In this document: positions 24,844 through 39,041 of the stretch, piece after piece
Position numbering within the stretch: position 1 is the stretch's first letter
Layout: every line of letters begins with the position of its first letter
Source: Micromonospora cremea
GTDB lineage: Bacteria; Actinomycetota; Actinomycetes; Mycobacteriales; Micromonosporaceae
Reading direction: 5' to 3'
NCBI RefSeq assembly: GCF_900143515.1
Contig: NZ_FSQT01000002.1
Location: 1,675,501-1,739,500, forward strand
Length of the DNA stretch: 64,000 nt
Translations under genes and position numbers: made by a program
The notes under the pieces: model-generated
Seen by the model: only the letters and a program-made list of their open reading frames with translations
What the model was told of the DNA's origin: nothing
Databases searched by the model: none

Positions 24844-26244
24844 TCAGGGGTGGGTCATCCGGAGCAGGTCGAGCACCTCGTCGAGCTGGGTCTCGCTGAG
24901 CTTGCCGGAGTCCACGTGCCCCCGGGAGATCACCACCTCACGGATCGAGGTCTGCTTGGCCAGCGCCTCCTTGGCGATCGACGCGGCCTCGTCGTACCCG
25001 AGGTAGCGGTTGAGCGGGGTGACGATCGACGGCGAGCCCTCGGCGTACGCCAGGCAGACCTCGGCGTCCGCGACCACGCCGGCCACCAGGCGGTCGGCGA
25101 ACAGTCGGCTCGCTGCGGCCAGCAGCCGGATCGACTCCAGCAGGTTGCGGCCCATCACCGGGAGCATCACGTTCAACTCGAAGTCGCCTTGCGAGCCGGC
25201 AAAGCCGACCGTCGCGTCGTTGCCGATCACCTGGGCGCAGACCTGCCGCATCGCCTCGGCGACGACCGGGTTGACCTTGCCCGGCATGATCGACGAACCG
25301 GGCTGGAGGTCAGGGATGCGCAACTCGCGCAGGCCCGCCCGGGGGCCGGAGCCCATCCACCGGATGTCATTGGCGATCTTGTAGAGGCCCACCGCGACGG
25401 TACGCAGCTGGCCGGAGGTCTCCACCAGCGCGTCCCGGGCGCCCTGCGCCTCGAAGTGGTTGCGGGCCTCGGTCAGCGGCAACCCGGTCGACTCCCGCAA
25501 CCTGCCGATGACGGCGGCGGCGAAGCCGAGCGGGGTGTTGATTCCGGTGCCCACGGCGGTGCCACCCAACGGCAGCTCGGCCAGCCGGGGCAGCGCCCCC
25601 TCCAGCCGTTCCATGCCGTAGCGCACCTGGGCGGCGTACCCGCCGAACTCCTGCCCGAGGGTGACGGGCGTGGCGTCCATCAGGTGGGTACGCCCGGCCT
25701 TCACCACCGTCTCGAACTCGGCCGCCTTGCCCTCCAGCGCCTCCGCGAGGTGGTTGAGCGACGGCAGCAGGTCCTCCGCGATGAACTGGGTGGCGGCCAG
25801 GTGGATTGAGGACGGGAAGACGTCGTTGCTGGACTGGGAGGCGTTCACGTGGTCGTTCGGGTGCACGTCCCGGCCCAGCTCCCGGGTGGCCAGGGTGGCG
25901 ATCACCTCGTTGGCGTTCATGTTCGACGACGTCCCGGACCCGGTCTGGAACACGTCGACCGGAAACTGGTCGTCGTAGCCGCCGGCGGCCACGTGCGCGG
26001 CGGCGGCCGCGATGGCGGCGGCCACGTTCTCGTCGATCACGCCCAGCTCACCGTTGACCTCGGCTGCCGCGCCCTTGATCTGGGCCAGCGCCTTGATCTG
26101 GGCCGGTTCGAGACCCCGGCCAGAGATCGGGAAGTTCTGCACCGCACGCTGCGTCTGCGCCCGCCACAACGCTTCGGCGGGCACCTCCACCTCGCCCATC
26201 GAGTCGCGTTCGATCCGGTAACCGGTCGCCTCTGGAGTCGTCAC
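24844..26244 (-). CDS. fumC: Class II fumarate hydratase
   Basis: A 466-residue class II fumarase/aspartase-family enzyme with [45 protein letters not shown] and the signature [15 protein letters not shown]. It interconverts fumarate and malate in the TCA cycle without a cofactor. GTG 26244 has AGGATGG upstream; ATG 26253 is in frame but its purine stretch is too close. A second, iron-sulfur fumarase lies 3.3 kb away on the same strand. Confidence 0.93.
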   Translation of the reverse strand: MTTPEATGYRIERDSMGEVEVPAEALWRAQTQRAVQNFPISGRGLEPAQIKALAQIKGAAAEVNGELGVIDENVAAAIAAAAAHVAAGGYDDQFPVDVFQTGSGTSSNMNANEVIATLATRELGRDVHPNDHVNASQSSNDVFPSSIHLAATQFIAEDLLPSLNHLAEALEGKAAEFETVVKAGRTHLMDATPVTLGQEFGGYAAQVRYGMERLEGALPRLAELPLGGTAVGTGINTPLGFAAAVIGRLRESTGLPLTEARNHFEAQGARDALVETSGQLRTVAVGLYKIANDIRWMGSGPRAGLRELRIPDLQPGSSIMPGKVNPVVAEAMRQVCAQVIGNDATVGFAGSQGDFELNVMLPVMGRNLLESIRLLAAASRLFADRLVAGVVADAEVCLAYAEGSPSIVTPLNRYLGYDEAASIAKEALAKQTSIREVVISRGHVDSGKLSETQLDEVLDLLRMTHP

Positions 26245-26288
26245 GCGTACCATCCTGCCGCGCCCGTCGCCGACTCGCAGATGAACCC

Positions 26289-29270
26289 TCAGTCCAACTC
26301 GGTCAGCAGCCGTTCCACCTCGTGCTGGTCCGGGGACTCGATCTGTCGGAACAGGGGCAGGGCTCGGATCAGATGCGCGCGGGCCGCCGCCGGGTCGGTG
26401 TCCCGTAGGCAGCGGGCGATGCCCTCCAGCGCGCGGGCCTGCTCGTATCGGACACGCAACCGGGTCGCGTCGGCGAGCACCCGGCGGTGCAGGTCGAGCG
26501 CGCTGGCGACGTCCCCCTGGTCCCGGATCGCCCGGGCCATCAGGTTGCGCGAAGCGCACTGCCCCACCCGGTCGCCCACCTCCATCATCGCCACCAGCGC
26601 GTCCCGGTGCAGAGCGGTGGCGCGTTCCGGCCGCCCGGCGACGCGCTCCATCACACCGATCTCGTTGAGCACCTCCCCCTCGCCGAATCGGTTGCCCCCG
26701 TGGCGCTTGAGGTGCAACGCGATCCGCAGGATCCGACGGGCCGGGCCCAGGTCACCCATCCGGTGCCGGATCATGCCGAGGTGCCCGATCGCGTTCCCGG
26801 TCTGCCGCATGTCCTTCGTCTGGCGGGCCAGCATGAGGTGCTGCCGGGCGGTGCGCAGCGCCTCGTCGTACCGGCCCCACCCGATCAGCGCAAAGCACAG
26901 GTTGTTCTGCAGGTTCGTCAGCTCGTGTGCGTCACCCAGCCCGGTGACCATGCCCAGCGCCTCGTCGAACTTCGCCTTGCCCTGCCGGAAGTCACCGTTC
27001 GCGGCGTACGAGATTCCGAGGTTCCACAGCGTGCTGAGCACGTCGCCCCGCAGCCCGAGACGGCGGCGCAGGTCGAGCGCCACCTCCATCGAGCTGATCG
27101 CCTCCGGAAAACGGGCCAGCCGGAAGTACGCCGAGGAGAGGTAGTTCAGCATCACGGCGACCGCCGCCTCGTCGCCGAGCCGCTCGGCGACCCGAAGCCC
27201 GATCGTGTGGGTCTCGATCAGCTCGTCGAGGTGCCCGCTGTCGAAGTTGAACCGCCAGCAGGCCCGGGCCAACTGCCAGCACTGGGTCGGAAAGCCCTCC
27301 TCCTCGGCCAGCCGGACCAGGGCGGTGAGCGCGGCCAGATTCTCCTCGAACCACGCCACCCCCTCGGCTGCCGGGGCGGCCACCAGATCGGGCCGGCTGG
27401 GCGTGCGGACCGGAATGGTGCGGCGACTGCCCGCCGCCTCGATCGCCCGGGCGATCGCGACCGCGACCGAAAGTTGATGGTCCAGCAACCGCTCAAGGGC
27501 GGCGTGGCGTTCGTTCGGCCGCTCCCCGGCATCCAGCAGTAGCCGGGCGTACTCCCGGAGCAGATCGTGCAACCGGTACCGGCCCGGCTGCACCTCCTCC
27601 GCCAGGTGCGCGTCGACCAGCTCGTCCAGCAGGTCCTGCGTTTCGGTCCGGGGCAGCTCCGCCAGGGCGGCGGCCACTTCGCTGTCCAGCCGTCCGCCGG
27701 GGTACAGACCGAGCAGCCGGAACAGCCGTTGCGCCGGCGGAGAGACCTGCGCGTACGACAGCGCGAACGCCTGCCCCACCGAGCGCTGCCCGGCGGCCAG
27801 CTCGGCCAGCGGGCCCGCCCCGGCGACCAGCCGCTCGGCGAGGTCGGCGACGCGCCAGTGCGGTCGGTGCGCCAGGCGGGCGCCGGCCAACCGGATGGCG
27901 AGCGGCAGGTGGCCGCAGCGACGCGCCACCTCGGCGGCCGCCTCCGGTTCGGCGGCGACCCGCTCCGCGCCGGCCACCCGACCGAGCAGCTCGACCGCCT
28001 CGTCGGCGTCGAGCACGGGCAGGGACGACGGTCGCCCCTCGTCCACCCCGACCAGCCGGCGGCGGCTGGTGATCAGGACCAGGCAGTGTGAGCCGTTGGG
28101 CAGCAGCGGCGCCACCTGATCGGCGGTGGCGGCGTTGTCCAGCACCACCAGAGCCCGCCGGCCGGCCAGCTCGGTCCGCCAGAGCGCCAGCCGGTCGTCC
28201 GGGTCCACCGGCATCCGCTCCGCCGGCACGCCGAGCTGGCGCAGCAGGGCGGCCACGGCCGTGGCCGGCGTCAACGGGCTGCGCTCGCTGTGCCCGTGCA
28301 GGTCGACGAAGAGCTGGGCATCCGGGTAACGGTCGGCGAGCGCGGTGGCGACGTGCACGGCGAGGGTGGTCTTGCCGCTGCCGGCCATTCCGTCGATCAG
28401 CTGGATTCGGGTGCCGTCCTCCTCGATCTCCTTGACCAGGCGGGCCACCGTCTCCTGCCGGCCGGTGAAGTCACCGATCGCCCGGGGTAGCGACCGGACC
28501 GGGGCGACCGGCCGGATCTCCCGGCCGGCCAGGGCCAGGTCCCCGGCGAGCACCCGCTGGTGCAGTTCCTGCAACTCGGCGCCCGGTTCGATGCCCAGCT
28601 CGTCGGCGTAGATCCGCCGGCCCTCCCGGTAGACCGCGAGCGCGTCGGCCTGCCGGCCGACCGAGGAGAGGGCGAGCATCAGTTGGCCGCGCAGGCGTTC
28701 CCGCAGCGGGTGCTGATCGACGCTCTCGGTCAGCTCCTCGAGCAGCTCGGCGGCCTGCCCGAGGCGCAGCTCGACGTCGACGCACTCCTCCAGCGCGGTG
28801 AGGCGCTGCTCGTCGAGCGCCTGGGCGCGGCGGCGGACGCTGCGGCTCGGGATACCGCCGAGCGCCGGCCCCCGCCAGAGCGCCAGGGCGGCCCGGAACC
28901 GCTCACGCGCGTCGGCCAACCGACCGGAGGCCACTGCGGCCCGGGCCGCCTCCACTCCGCGGGCGAAGATTTCCGCGTCCAGGTCGGTCGGCCCGGTACG
29001 GATGCCGTACCCCACGGGGTCGGTGACGATGGTCTCCGGTGTCAGCCCGAGTTCGGCGAACCGACGCCGCAGCCGCGACACGCACGTCTGCAACTGTGCG
29101 CGGGCGGTGGCCGGCGGGCGTTCCTCCCAGACCGCGTCGACCAACTCCTCGACCGGCACCAGCCGACCGGACCGCAGCAGCAGCATGGCGAGCACGATCC
29201 GGTCGCGACCGGCGGTGACGGTGGACTCGCCACCGCCGACCCGCAGGGGCCCCAGGATCCCGAACCGCAT
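26289..29270 (-). CDS. SARP/AfsR-type regulator (OmpR wHTH-BTAD-NB-ARC-TPR)
   Basis: A 993-residue regulator. Residues 1-95 form the SARP winged helix ([16 protein letters not shown]), 98-245 the bacterial transcriptional activation domain ([18 protein letters not shown]), about 262-540 an NB-ARC/STAND ATPase with Walker [10 protein letters not shown] (294-302), and the rest tetratricopeptide repeats ([20 protein letters not shown]). Proteins of this layout (AfsR-like) integrate signals to activate secondary metabolism or stress genes. The target is not obvious; the neighbours are two fumarase genes. It has a ~265-bp upstream gap containing the class I fumarase terminator. Confidence 0.92.
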   Translation of the reverse strand: MRFGILGPLRVGGGESTVTAGRDRIVLAMLLLRSGRLVPVEELVDAVWEERPPATARAQLQTCVSRLRRRFAELGLTPETIVTDPVGYGIRTGPTDLDAEIFARGVEAARAAVASGRLADARERFRAALALWRGPALGGIPSRSVRRRAQALDEQRLTALEECVDVELRLGQAAELLEELTESVDQHPLRERLRGQLMLALSSVGRQADALAVYREGRRIYADELGIEPGAELQELHQRVLAGDLALAGREIRPVAPVRSLPRAIGDFTGRQETVARLVKEIEEDGTRIQLIDGMAGSGKTTLAVHVATALADRYPDAQLFVDLHGHSERSPLTPATAVAALLRQLGVPAERMPVDPDDRLALWRTELAGRRALVVLDNAATADQVAPLLPNGSHCLVLITSRRRLVGVDEGRPSSLPVLDADEAVELLGRVAGAERVAAEPEAAAEVARRCGHLPLAIRLAGARLAHRPHWRVADLAERLVAGAGPLAELAAGQRSVGQAFALSYAQVSPPAQRLFRLLGLYPGGRLDSEVAAALAELPRTETQDLLDELVDAHLAEEVQPGRYRLHDLLREYARLLLDAGERPNERHAALERLLDHQLSVAVAIARAIEAAGSRRTIPVRTPSRPDLVAAPAAEGVAWFEENLAALTALVRLAEEEGFPTQCWQLARACWRFNFDSGHLDELIETHTIGLRVAERLGDEAAVAVMLNYLSSAYFRLARFPEAISSMEVALDLRRRLGLRGDVLSTLWNLGISYAANGDFRQGKAKFDEALGMVTGLGDAHELTNLQNNLCFALIGWGRYDEALRTARQHLMLARQTKDMRQTGNAIGHLGMIRHRMGDLGPARRILRIALHLKRHGGNRFGEGEVLNEIGVMERVAGRPERATALHRDALVAMMEVGDRVGQCASRNLMARAIRDQGDVASALDLHRRVLADATRLRVRYEQARALEGIARCLRDTDPAAARAHLIRALPLFRQIESPDQHEVERLLTELD

Positions 29271-29482
29271 CTGCTCTCCCGCATTGATGGTGCAACTTTC
29301 AGCAGAGTAGCCCGACGGTCACGGATCGCCGCGATCCGTCGATAGTGATCTGAGAGCGGATCGACAGCGGCACGCCGAAGACTCGCCCCGGGTTGTCGGT
29401 GACGGCATCCGACGGGGGCGGTGCGCCCGTTCCCACCCCGGCGGGGGCGGGCGCACCGATGTCGGTGGAGCACGGACGACAG

Positions 29483-29520
29483 AAGGGGGGCGCCGGGCTG
29501 ACCTGCCCGGCGCCCCCCTT
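29483..29520 (-). terminator. Intrinsic terminator after class I fumarase
   Basis: GGGGGGCGCCGGGC (29485-29498) pairs perfectly with GCCCGGCGCCCCCC (29505-29518) around a 6-nt loop, extended by AA/TT. On the minus strand it is followed by TTCTGTC. It lies 15 bp past the fumarase stop. Confidence 0.85.
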
Positions 29521-29534
29521 CGCATACCCCCAGG

Positions 29535-31202
<1,668 letters not shown>

Positions 31203-31338
31203 GAGCGGCAAGCCTAGGGCAGACCGGTCGATCATTCGCACCCGCCGGGCAGGTCCTGGGACGCCGCTCTCATTCGCCGGGCCCGCCGCGCTCCGGTGGC
31301 CGCCGCTCGCTGTCCGGGACGACGTGCCGACCGCCTGC

Positions 31339-32775
31339 TCAGCCGTCCTTGCCGCCAGCGGGATCGGGGCAGAGTTCCCGCTTGGGCCCACAGTTGTCGT
31401 CGTCTCCGGTGCCGGGGCCGGTGCCGCCCGGGGCGGGGATGTCGCCGTCGCCGGGCGGTGGGGCGGGGGCGCCGCCGGTCGCGCCGAAGCGGACGTACCC
31501 GATCTCCCGTCCCTCGCCGACGATCATGCCCTGCGGCCCGACCGCGAGGGCGTTCGCCGGGGTCCGCAGGACGGCCAGCTCGCGGCCGCTGCGCGGGTCC
31601 AGGGCGACCAACCGGGACGGCTTCTCGTCGACGACCACCGCCGCGTACGGGGTGAGCGCGGCGCCGGCCTTGCCGCTGGCCGGTCGGGTCCACAGGACCC
31701 GGTCGGTGCCGAGTTCGCGGGTCACCACCGAGCGCTTGTCGGCGGCCCGGAACAGGGCGTACCGATCGTCGACCGCGATCAGCCGGGTGCCCGGCTCGCC
31801 GGCCCAGAGCAGCCGCCCGTCGTACCCGTCGATGACCGCCTCGCGGCCGTCCGGGCCGACCCCGATCAGGACGTTCCGCGCACCCTGCGGATCCTCCCGC
31901 TGCGCGCAGCCGGCGCTGTCGGCGGTCCGCAGGTTGACCCCGGCCCGCTGCCAGGCCTCCTGCCCGGTCGCCGGGTCCCGGGCGGAGATGGCGAAGTAGC
32001 AGGTGCCGTCCTGGGAGCGGGCGGCGATCCGCAGCATCCGGCCGCCCACCACGGAGAGCCGCTCGTCCCGGCCCGGCTCGACGTTCTGCAGCACCCGGCC
32101 GGTGGCGGTGTCGACCACGTGCACGCGACCGTCGACCGGGAAGCCGAGCAGTGGTGGCACCGGCTCCGGCCCGGCCACCCTGTCGTCGATCCGGGTGGCG
32201 GTGAGCCTCCGGGTGCCGCGCAGACCCGGGTTGTCGGCGAGCAGCCCACTGCTCACACCGGGCAGGAACGCCGTCCACAGTGGTGCGGTGCCTCGCGGGT
32301 CCCAGGCGCTCAGGGTGCAGTCGGTGGCATCCGTGCAGCGGGCGTCCAGCAGCAGGTTGCGGTACGTCCAGACGGCCACCGCGTCGTCGTCGCGCCGCCG
32401 CGTCGCGCCGGTGGCGGGATCGAGCAGCTCGTACCCCTTGACCAGGAGCTTGCCGACGGCGACCACCGGGTCCCGGTCGCCGCCGGCGACCGCGGACCAG
32501 TCCGCCTTGCGCTCCCAGAGCTGGGCGCCGGTGGCGAGGCTGCGGGCTTCGACCCGGGTGCGCTGCTCGACCACCACCGTGTCACCGGCGATGGTCACGC
32601 TGCGCGGGGTGCCGCCGATCCGCTCCTGCCAGACCACGTCCGGCTCGGAGATGGGTTCACTGCGGTCCACCCAGTCCCACAGGCCCGGGAAAGGGTTCCA
32701 CACCCCGGTGGCGGCGAGGGCGACGACCACGGCGAGGCCAAGCAGCAGCCCACCGCGCACGCTCCCCTTCGCCAC
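31339..32775 (-). CDS. Membrane-anchored PQQ-like beta-propeller protein
   Basis: A 478-residue protein with one N-terminal membrane helix ([18 protein letters not shown]) and a set of PQQ-like propeller blades ([54 protein letters not shown]). Cysteine pairs and a Gly/Pro/Asp-rich tail follow. These proteins have no known enzymatic role and may be structural or binding proteins outside the membrane. GTG 32775 has TACCGT 7 nt upstream and is probably leaderless; GTG 32799 is also in frame. It is a paralogue of the 37681-38937 gene. Confidence 0.75.
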   Translation of the reverse strand: MAKGSVRGGLLLGLAVVVALAATGVWNPFPGLWDWVDRSEPISEPDVVWQERIGGTPRSVTIAGDTVVVEQRTRVEARSLATGAQLWERKADWSAVAGGDRDPVVAVGKLLVKGYELLDPATGATRRRDDDAVAVWTYRNLLLDARCTDATDCTLSAWDPRGTAPLWTAFLPGVSSGLLADNPGLRGTRRLTATRIDDRVAGPEPVPPLLGFPVDGRVHVVDTATGRVLQNVEPGRDERLSVVGGRMLRIAARSQDGTCYFAISARDPATGQEAWQRAGVNLRTADSAGCAQREDPQGARNVLIGVGPDGREAVIDGYDGRLLWAGEPGTRLIAVDDRYALFRAADKRSVVTRELGTDRVLWTRPASGKAGAALTPYAAVVVDEKPSRLVALDPRSGRELAVLRTPANALAVGPQGMIVGEGREIGYVRFGATGGAPAPPPGDGDIPAPGGTGPGTGDDDNCGPKRELCPDPAGGKDG

Positions 32776-32853
32776 ACCGCACACGGTAGCCACGATCACG
32801 GATCTTCCGTACGCCCGCGCCGCCGTGTCGCCGCGCTTTCTGCGGCCGGAGGT

Positions 32854-32904
32854 GTTAACAGGGGGCCCTATCCTCTACCGGAGGCGTCAGGAAGGTGCCC
32901 TTCC
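32854..32904. repeat. Imperfect palindromic element at the Lrp gene 3' end
   Basis: The stretch from GTTAACAGGGGGCCCT (32854) to AGGTGCCCTTCC (32904) forms an imperfect inverted repeat and contains a perfect GGAAGG-TGC-CCTTCC hairpin (32890-32904). It overlaps the last Lrp codons and could serve as its terminator. It looks like a dispersed intergenic repeat, but only one copy lies in the window. Confidence 0.35.
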
Positions 32905-33393
32905 TTCGGTCCGGACGGCGCTGCGCACCAGCGGAAGCGTGCGATAGGAAATCTGCTCGGCCAGCGCGATGATCGTCGAAGCCCGCGTGATGCCCGCGGA
33001 GGAGACGATCTGGTCGATGACCCGCTGCAGGTCCGTGTTGGAGCGGGCCACGATCCGACAGAGCAGGTCACTGGAGCCGGTGATGGTGTGCGCCTCCAGC
33101 ACCTCGGGGATGGCGGCCAGGTGCGCGGTGACCGGGTCGTGGCCGTGCCGTTGACTGATCTCCAGCGTGACGAAGCTGGTCACCCCGAACCCGATCGCGG
33201 CCGGGGAGATCTCCGGGCCGAACCCGCCGATGACCCCCCGGTCGACCAGCTTGTCCAGCCGGGCCTGCACGGTGCCCCGGGCCACTCCAAGCCGCCGCGA
33301 GCACTCCAGCACGCCGATCCGCGGTTCCTCGGCGAGCAGTTCGATCAAGCGCACGTCGAGTGTGTCGAGCTGTACAGCCTGCTCACCATTCAT
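32887..33393 (-). CDS. Lrp/AsnC family transcriptional regulator
   Basis: A 168-residue protein with an N-terminal helix-turn-helix (LDVRLIELLAEEPRIGVLEC, LGVARGTVQARLDKLVDRG) and a RAM ligand-binding domain (HLAAIPEVLEAHTITGSSDL). Such regulators sense amino acids. It is divergent from hppD with 139 bp between the starts, so regulation of tyrosine catabolism by an aromatic amino acid is a reasonable inference. Confidence 0.88.
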   Translation of the reverse strand: MNGEQAVQLDTLDVRLIELLAEEPRIGVLECSRRLGVARGTVQARLDKLVDRGVIGGFGPEISPAAIGFGVTSFVTLEISQRHGHDPVTAHLAAIPEVLEAHTITGSSDLLCRIVARSNTDLQRVIDQIVSSAGITRASTIIALAEQISYRTLPLVRSAVRTEGRAPS

Positions 33394-33424
33394 GGGTTCA
33401 GACCATACCGAATGTGCAACCTGA

Positions 33425-34738
<1,314 letters not shown>

Positions 34739-34749
34739 CACTTGCGAGC

Positions 34750-35454
34750 GTGACGCAGCCTCCGTCGTACCCGACGCCGCCGGTCGGTGGGCCTCCGCCC
34801 GCCGCCGGCGGCGTCGCGCCGCCGCCCGGACCACACCCGCAGGGGTACGCGGTGCCGCCGCAGTACGCCCCACCCGGCTGGCCCCCGCCGGGGTACGCCG
34901 GACCGCCCCGTCCACTGCCCCCGACGCTGAGCCCGGGTGGTCAGCCGCTGGCCAGCTTCAGCGACCGGCTGCTCGCCTGGCTGATCGACATGGTGCTGGC
35001 CAGCGCCGTCTCGCTGGTGCTGTTCATGCCGGTCTTCTTCATCCTCTGTTGGCGGATGATCACCGAGATGAACCGGACCAACCCGGACGGAACCCTCGTC
35101 GAGCCCGACCCGGGCACCTTGTTCGTCACCTTCTTCATTCCGATCCTGCTGCTCGAGCTCGGGCTGCTCGTCCTGATGCTCGGGCTCTACTGGCTCTACC
35201 ACGTGGAGTACCTCAAGCGCGGCGGTCAGACGATCGGCAAGAAGGTGATGAAGCTGCGTGTGGTGCCGCTCGACCCGACCCGCGCGCTGGACCGGCGGAT
35301 GGCCGGCCGGCGGTGGCTGGTGCAGTACCTGGCGGCCTCGCTGGTCCCGGGCATCAGTTACCTCGACGGGTTCTGGCAGCTCTGGGACAAGCCCTGGCAG
35401 CAGTGCCTCCACGACAAGTTCGCCGGCACGGTCGTCGTTAAGGTGTCCCAGTGA
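34750..35454 (+). CDS. RDD family membrane protein
   Basis: A 234-residue protein with a ~60-residue Pro/Gly/Tyr-rich cytoplasmic N-terminus and an RDD domain with three to four membrane segments: FSDRLLAWLIDMVLASAVSL carries the Arg-Asp pair and TIGKKVMKLRVVPLDP is the conserved internal motif. Some RDD proteins act in ion or solute movement, but most are uncharacterised. It starts 11 bp after hppD and its stop overlaps the start of the second RDD gene (GTGA). Confidence 0.8.
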   Translation: MTQPPSYPTPPVGGPPPAAGGVAPPPGPHPQGYAVPPQYAPPGWPPPGYAGPPRPLPPTLSPGGQPLASFSDRLLAWLIDMVLASAVSLVLFMPVFFILCWRMITEMNRTNPDGTLVEPDPGTLFVTFFIPILLLELGLLVLMLGLYWLYHVEYLKRGGQTIGKKVMKLRVVPLDPTRALDRRMAGRRWLVQYLAASLVPGISYLDGFWQLWDKPWQQCLHDKFAGTVVVKVSQ

Positions 35455-36503
35455 GCGTGGAACCTGGCTGGTACGTCGACCCCGCCGACCCTGAGACCCG
35501 GCGCTACTGGGACGGCGAGGGCTGGCTCGGCGCGCCCATCCCCGTCGACGCGACTCCGCCGGACGGCCCACCCCCGGTGGAGCCACCGCCCGTCTCGGTC
35601 ACCCCGGCCGCGCCGGCAGCGCCGGCCGCCCCCGGCCCGGTGACCGCCGCGCCAGACTGGCCGCCGCAACCCGGGCCGGGTCCACAACCGGGGCACGGCT
35701 CGCAGCCTGGGCACGGCCCAGGCTGGGCACCGCAGGCCGGTCCCCCCGGCTGGGCACCCCAGGGTGCTCCGCCCGGATGGGCACCCCAGGCCGGTCCCCC
35801 GGGCTGGGCACCGCAGGGTGCCCCGCCCGGCTGGGCTCCACAGGGCGTTCCGCCCGGCTGGGCTCCACAGGGCGTTCCGCCCGGCTGGCCCGGACGGCCA
35901 CCGGAGCCGCGCCCGCACGGGCTGGAGTTGGCAGGCTACGGTCAGCGGTTCACCGCCCGACTGATCGACTTCGGCCTCGTCTTCGCGCTGAACGCACTGG
36001 TCAACGGCTGGTTCGTCTGGCGTTGGCTCCTGGAGTTGATGCCGTACTGGCGGGAGGTGCTCCGGCGCGCGCAGCAGGGCAACTCCTCCACGGAGGGGCT
36101 GCCACCGATCGGCGAGCAGGCCGGGCTCCTCCTGGTGGTGATCCTGGTGATCGCCACCGCGCTCTGGCTGGCGTACGAGGTGCCCGCCATGGCCGCTGGC
36201 GGACAGACCGTCGGCAAGCGGGTGATGCGGATCCGCGCCGTGCCGCTCGCCGCCGACCAGCCACTGGGCTTCGGCTCGGCGCTGAGCCGGTGGACCACGC
36301 TTGGCATGCCCACCCTGCTCTGGTACTGCGCCGGGCTCGGCCTGGTGTTGCAACTCGTCGACGCCCTCTCCCCACTCTTCGACCACCCGCTCCGTCAGGC
36401 GCTGCACGACAAGCGCGCGCAGACGGTGGTCGTCCAGGTCCCCCGCACCACCGGTTCCGACACCCCGAACGACCGCGACCAGCCCTCGGGAGAAACCCCA
36501 TGA
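35451..36503 (+). CDS. DUF2510-RDD membrane protein with Pro-rich repeats
   Basis: A 350-residue protein. Residues 1-30 form a DUF2510 motif ([20 protein letters not shown]). A ~120-residue Pro-rich linker follows, including six GWAPQxxPP repeats. The RDD domain occupies the C-terminal half ([52 protein letters not shown]). It overlaps the previous RDD gene by 4 bp and the aminotransferase gene by 4 bp (ATGA), so the four genes from hppD are tightly packed. Function unknown. Confidence 0.8.
   Translation: MSVEPGWYVDPADPETRRYWDGEGWLGAPIPVDATPPDGPPPVEPPPVSVTPAAPAAPAAPGPVTAAPDWPPQPGPGPQPGHGSQPGHGPGWAPQAGPPGWAPQGAPPGWAPQAGPPGWAPQGAPPGWAPQGVPPGWAPQGVPPGWPGRPPEPRPHGLELAGYGQRFTARLIDFGLVFALNALVNGWFVWRWLLELMPYWREVLRRAQQGNSSTEGLPPIGEQAGLLLVVILVIATALWLAYEVPAMAAGGQTVGKRVMRIRAVPLAADQPLGFGSALSRWTTLGMPTLLWYCAGLGLVLQLVDALSPLFDHPLRQALHDKRAQTVVVQVPRTTGSDTPNDRDQPSGETP
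35721..35882 (+). repeat. Six 27-bp tandem repeats in the RDD gene
   Basis: Six units each encode GWAPQ followed by AG, GA or GV and PP. The last two units are nearly identical at the DNA level, which points to recent duplication. All units are in frame. Confidence 0.9.
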
Positions 36504-37603
36504 CCGACTCCGGACGTCACCAGCCGGCGCTGCGGCTGACCCGCGCCGACCTCGACGCGCTGCCCAACTACGTACCCGGGCGCAGCCCCGCCGACCTGGC
36601 GCGTGAGCTGGGTCTGCCGGAGGCGATCAAGCTGGCCAGCAACGAGGTGCCGTACGGGCCACTGCCCGGTGTGGTGGAGGCGGTCACCGAGGCGCTCGCC
36701 GCCTCGCACCGCTACCCGGACATGGGCGTGGTCGCGCTGCGTGACGCGCTGGCTCAGCGGTACGGCGTGGAGCCCGACCGGATCGCCACCGGCTGCGGGT
36801 CGGTGGCGCTCGCCGAGCACCTGGTGCGGGCCACCTGCCTGCCCGGCGACGAGCTGCTCTACGCGTGGCGGTCGTTCGAGGCGTACCCGATCATCGCCGC
36901 GACCAGCGGCGCGACCAGCGTGCGGGTGCCCAACGACGCCGGGCACGGGCACGATCTGACGGCGATGGCCGCGGCGGTGACCGACCGGACCCGGATGATC
37001 CTGGTCTGCAACCCGAACAACCCCACCGGCACGGCGGTACGCCGGGCCGAGCTGGACCGGTTCCTCGACGCGGTGCCGGACGACGTGCTGGTGGTCATCG
37101 ACGAGGCGTACCGGGAGTTCGTCACCGACCCGGAAGTGCCGGACGGGCTCGACTACCTGGACCGGCCGAACGTGGCGGTGCTGCGCACCCTGTCCAAGGC
37201 GTGGGGCCTGGCCGGGCTGCGGGTGGGCTGGCTGGTCGCCCAGCCGGTGGTGGCCGCGGCGGTCCGCAAGGTGGTGACCCCGTTCTCCACCAGCACGGCC
37301 GCCCAGGCCGGGGCACTCGCCGCGCTGACCCAGGCCACGGAGATGGAGCGCCGTTGCGCCCTGGTCGTCGCCGAGCGGGACCGGGTCACCGAGGCGCTGC
37401 GGAAGTTCGTGCCTGACGTGCCGACCAGCCAGGCCAACTTCGTCTGGCTGCCGCTCGGCGACAAGGCGGTGGCGTTCGGCAAGTCCTGCGAGGCGCGCGG
37501 GGTGATCGTCCGGCCGTTCGCCGGGGACGGGGTGCGCGTCACCATCGGCACTCCGGCCGAGAACGACGCGTTCCTGGCCGCCGCGGAGGCGGCGCTGGTC
37601 TGA
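36500..37603 (+). CDS. HisC/Pat-type PLP aminotransferase
   Basis: A 367-residue fold-type I aminotransferase: [19 protein letters not shown] at the N-terminus, [21 protein letters not shown] and the Schiff-base Lys in [15 protein letters not shown], with the phosphate-binding Arg in GVRVTIGT. Sequence places it with histidinol-phosphate and aromatic aminotransferases (Pat), which these motifs alone cannot separate. Its coupling (ATGA overlap) to RDD genes downstream of hppD supports an aromatic role, making 4-hydroxyphenylpyruvate from tyrosine. His-biosynthetic genes are absent here. Confidence 0.85.
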   Translation: MTDSGRHQPALRLTRADLDALPNYVPGRSPADLARELGLPEAIKLASNEVPYGPLPGVVEAVTEALAASHRYPDMGVVALRDALAQRYGVEPDRIATGCGSVALAEHLVRATCLPGDELLYAWRSFEAYPIIAATSGATSVRVPNDAGHGHDLTAMAAAVTDRTRMILVCNPNNPTGTAVRRAELDRFLDAVPDDVLVVIDEAYREFVTDPEVPDGLDYLDRPNVAVLRTLSKAWGLAGLRVGWLVAQPVVAAAVRKVVTPFSTSTAAQAGALAALTQATEMERRCALVVAERDRVTEALRKFVPDVPTSQANFVWLPLGDKAVAFGKSCEARGVIVRPFAGDGVRVTIGTPAENDAFLAAAEAALV

Positions 37604-37680
37604 TCCGTGCCGGCCCGCCACTGACGACGCCGCTGGTCGACCGGGTCACTCCGGTCGCCGGCGGCGGGCCGCCGGCCCGA

Positions 37681-38937
37681 TCAGGTGGCGGCCAGGATCA
37701 CCGCCTCGGCGGTCAGGTAGTACCGCTGGTCGTCCCCGTCCGGGTCGACCGGCTCGCGAAGCCGTTCCACCGCGAGGTAGCCGTCCGCCGCCGCCACCGC
37801 CCCGGGCACCCAGCCGGTCCCATCGGAGCCGACGTTGAGCGAGAAGCGCGAGAGCCGCGTCCCGGTCACCGGGTCGAGCGTCACGAGGTCGTTCGCGTCG
37901 GTCAGCAGGTGCACCCGGCCAGGTTGGACGGCGAGCACCCGGGCCGATCCCAGCCCGTCGACCCGCCACAGCTCGGCACCGGAGCGGGCCGACCGACCAA
38001 CGGCCACCCCGTCGAGCACGGTAACCGCCTGCTCGCTGGCCAGGGTCGCGCCGGAGGCGTCCAGCGCGGGGGCGGCGATCGGCTCGCCGACACCCAGCAG
38101 CCAACCCCGGCCACCCGCGTCCCCCGGCCCGGCCGTCCGCAGGCCCGGGCAGTCCGACCGGCCGGTACGGCAACCGAGCGGGGTCGCCACCAGCGCGTCC
38201 GGGCCGTTCGGCGGCCGCCAGCGCTCGCGCACCACGCCGGTCGCCGCGTCCCGGAACTCGACCGTGGTCGGCCCGGCGCAGCTGTCCACGCCGATCAGCC
38301 GCCCCGAGGAGGTGGTGCCGACGTCGCTGCGGCAGGCGCCGGGCAGGTCGACCCGCCACAGCTCCCGGCCGCCGGCCAACTCCACCCCGCGTGCCTGGGC
38401 GTCCCCGGTGACCACCAGCACCCTCCGGCCGTCCGCGAGGTCGGTGAGGTAGAGCCCGGGCGGATCCCAGACGATGGCCGCCCCGGTACGCCGGACCACC
38501 GTCTCGTCCCGGGCGGGCACCGGGCCGTCAGCTCGCCAGAGCACCCGCCCGGTCGACGCGTCGAGCGCGACCAGACGCCCGTCGGACCACCGGCTGACCA
38601 CCGTCCTGCCGCTGGCCACCACCCCGGTCAACTCCGCCGGCCAGCGCCGGTACGACCAGTACGGGGTGGTCCGGTGCCGCCCGTCGACCGGCCGGTCGGC
38701 ATAGACCTGGCGGTGCGCGGCGTACACCCGCAGCCGGGCGTCCACGATCAACGGGGCGACCGGCAGCCGACCGACCACGCCGACGGCCGGCTGCGCCGCG
38801 GCCGGGTACGCACCCCGAGCCTCCGTGCTCACCTCGGCCGGCGCGAGCACCCGGTGGACGATGACCGCGACCGCCGCGGTGGCGAGCAGCGCCACGACCG
38901 CCACCACGAGCCGTCGCCGGCCCTTCGGGAACCCCAT
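37681..38937 (-). CDS. Membrane-anchored PQQ-like beta-propeller protein (paralogue)
   Basis: A 418-residue protein with an N-terminal membrane helix (LVVAVVALLATAAVAVIVHR) and propeller blades such as DGRLVALDASTGRVLWRADG and ANDLVTLDPVTGTRLSRF. Cysteines in PGACRSD, DSCAGP and PLGCRTGRSDCPG suggest disulfides outside the membrane. It resembles the 31339-32775 protein in layout, with lower sequence similarity. Role unknown. Confidence 0.72.
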   Translation of the reverse strand: MGFPKGRRRLVVAVVALLATAAVAVIVHRVLAPAEVSTEARGAYPAAAQPAVGVVGRLPVAPLIVDARLRVYAAHRQVYADRPVDGRHRTTPYWSYRRWPAELTGVVASGRTVVSRWSDGRLVALDASTGRVLWRADGPVPARDETVVRRTGAAIVWDPPGLYLTDLADGRRVLVVTGDAQARGVELAGGRELWRVDLPGACRSDVGTTSSGRLIGVDSCAGPTTVEFRDAATGVVRERWRPPNGPDALVATPLGCRTGRSDCPGLRTAGPGDAGGRGWLLGVGEPIAAPALDASGATLASEQAVTVLDGVAVGRSARSGAELWRVDGLGSARVLAVQPGRVHLLTDANDLVTLDPVTGTRLSRFSLNVGSDGTGWVPGAVAAADGYLAVERLREPVDPDGDDQRYYLTAEAVILAAT

Positions 38938-39041
38938 GCCGCACCTCCGCCCGGCACCCTACCCAGCGGAACGCGCCGGAGCCTGGTCAGGTCACGCCGC
39001 CCCGGGCCGGGACAGCGGCGGTGGAATCGGCCGGATGGAGG

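Noticed and set aside
35721..35882. CRISPR array
   Set aside because: These are contiguous coding repeats without unique spacers.
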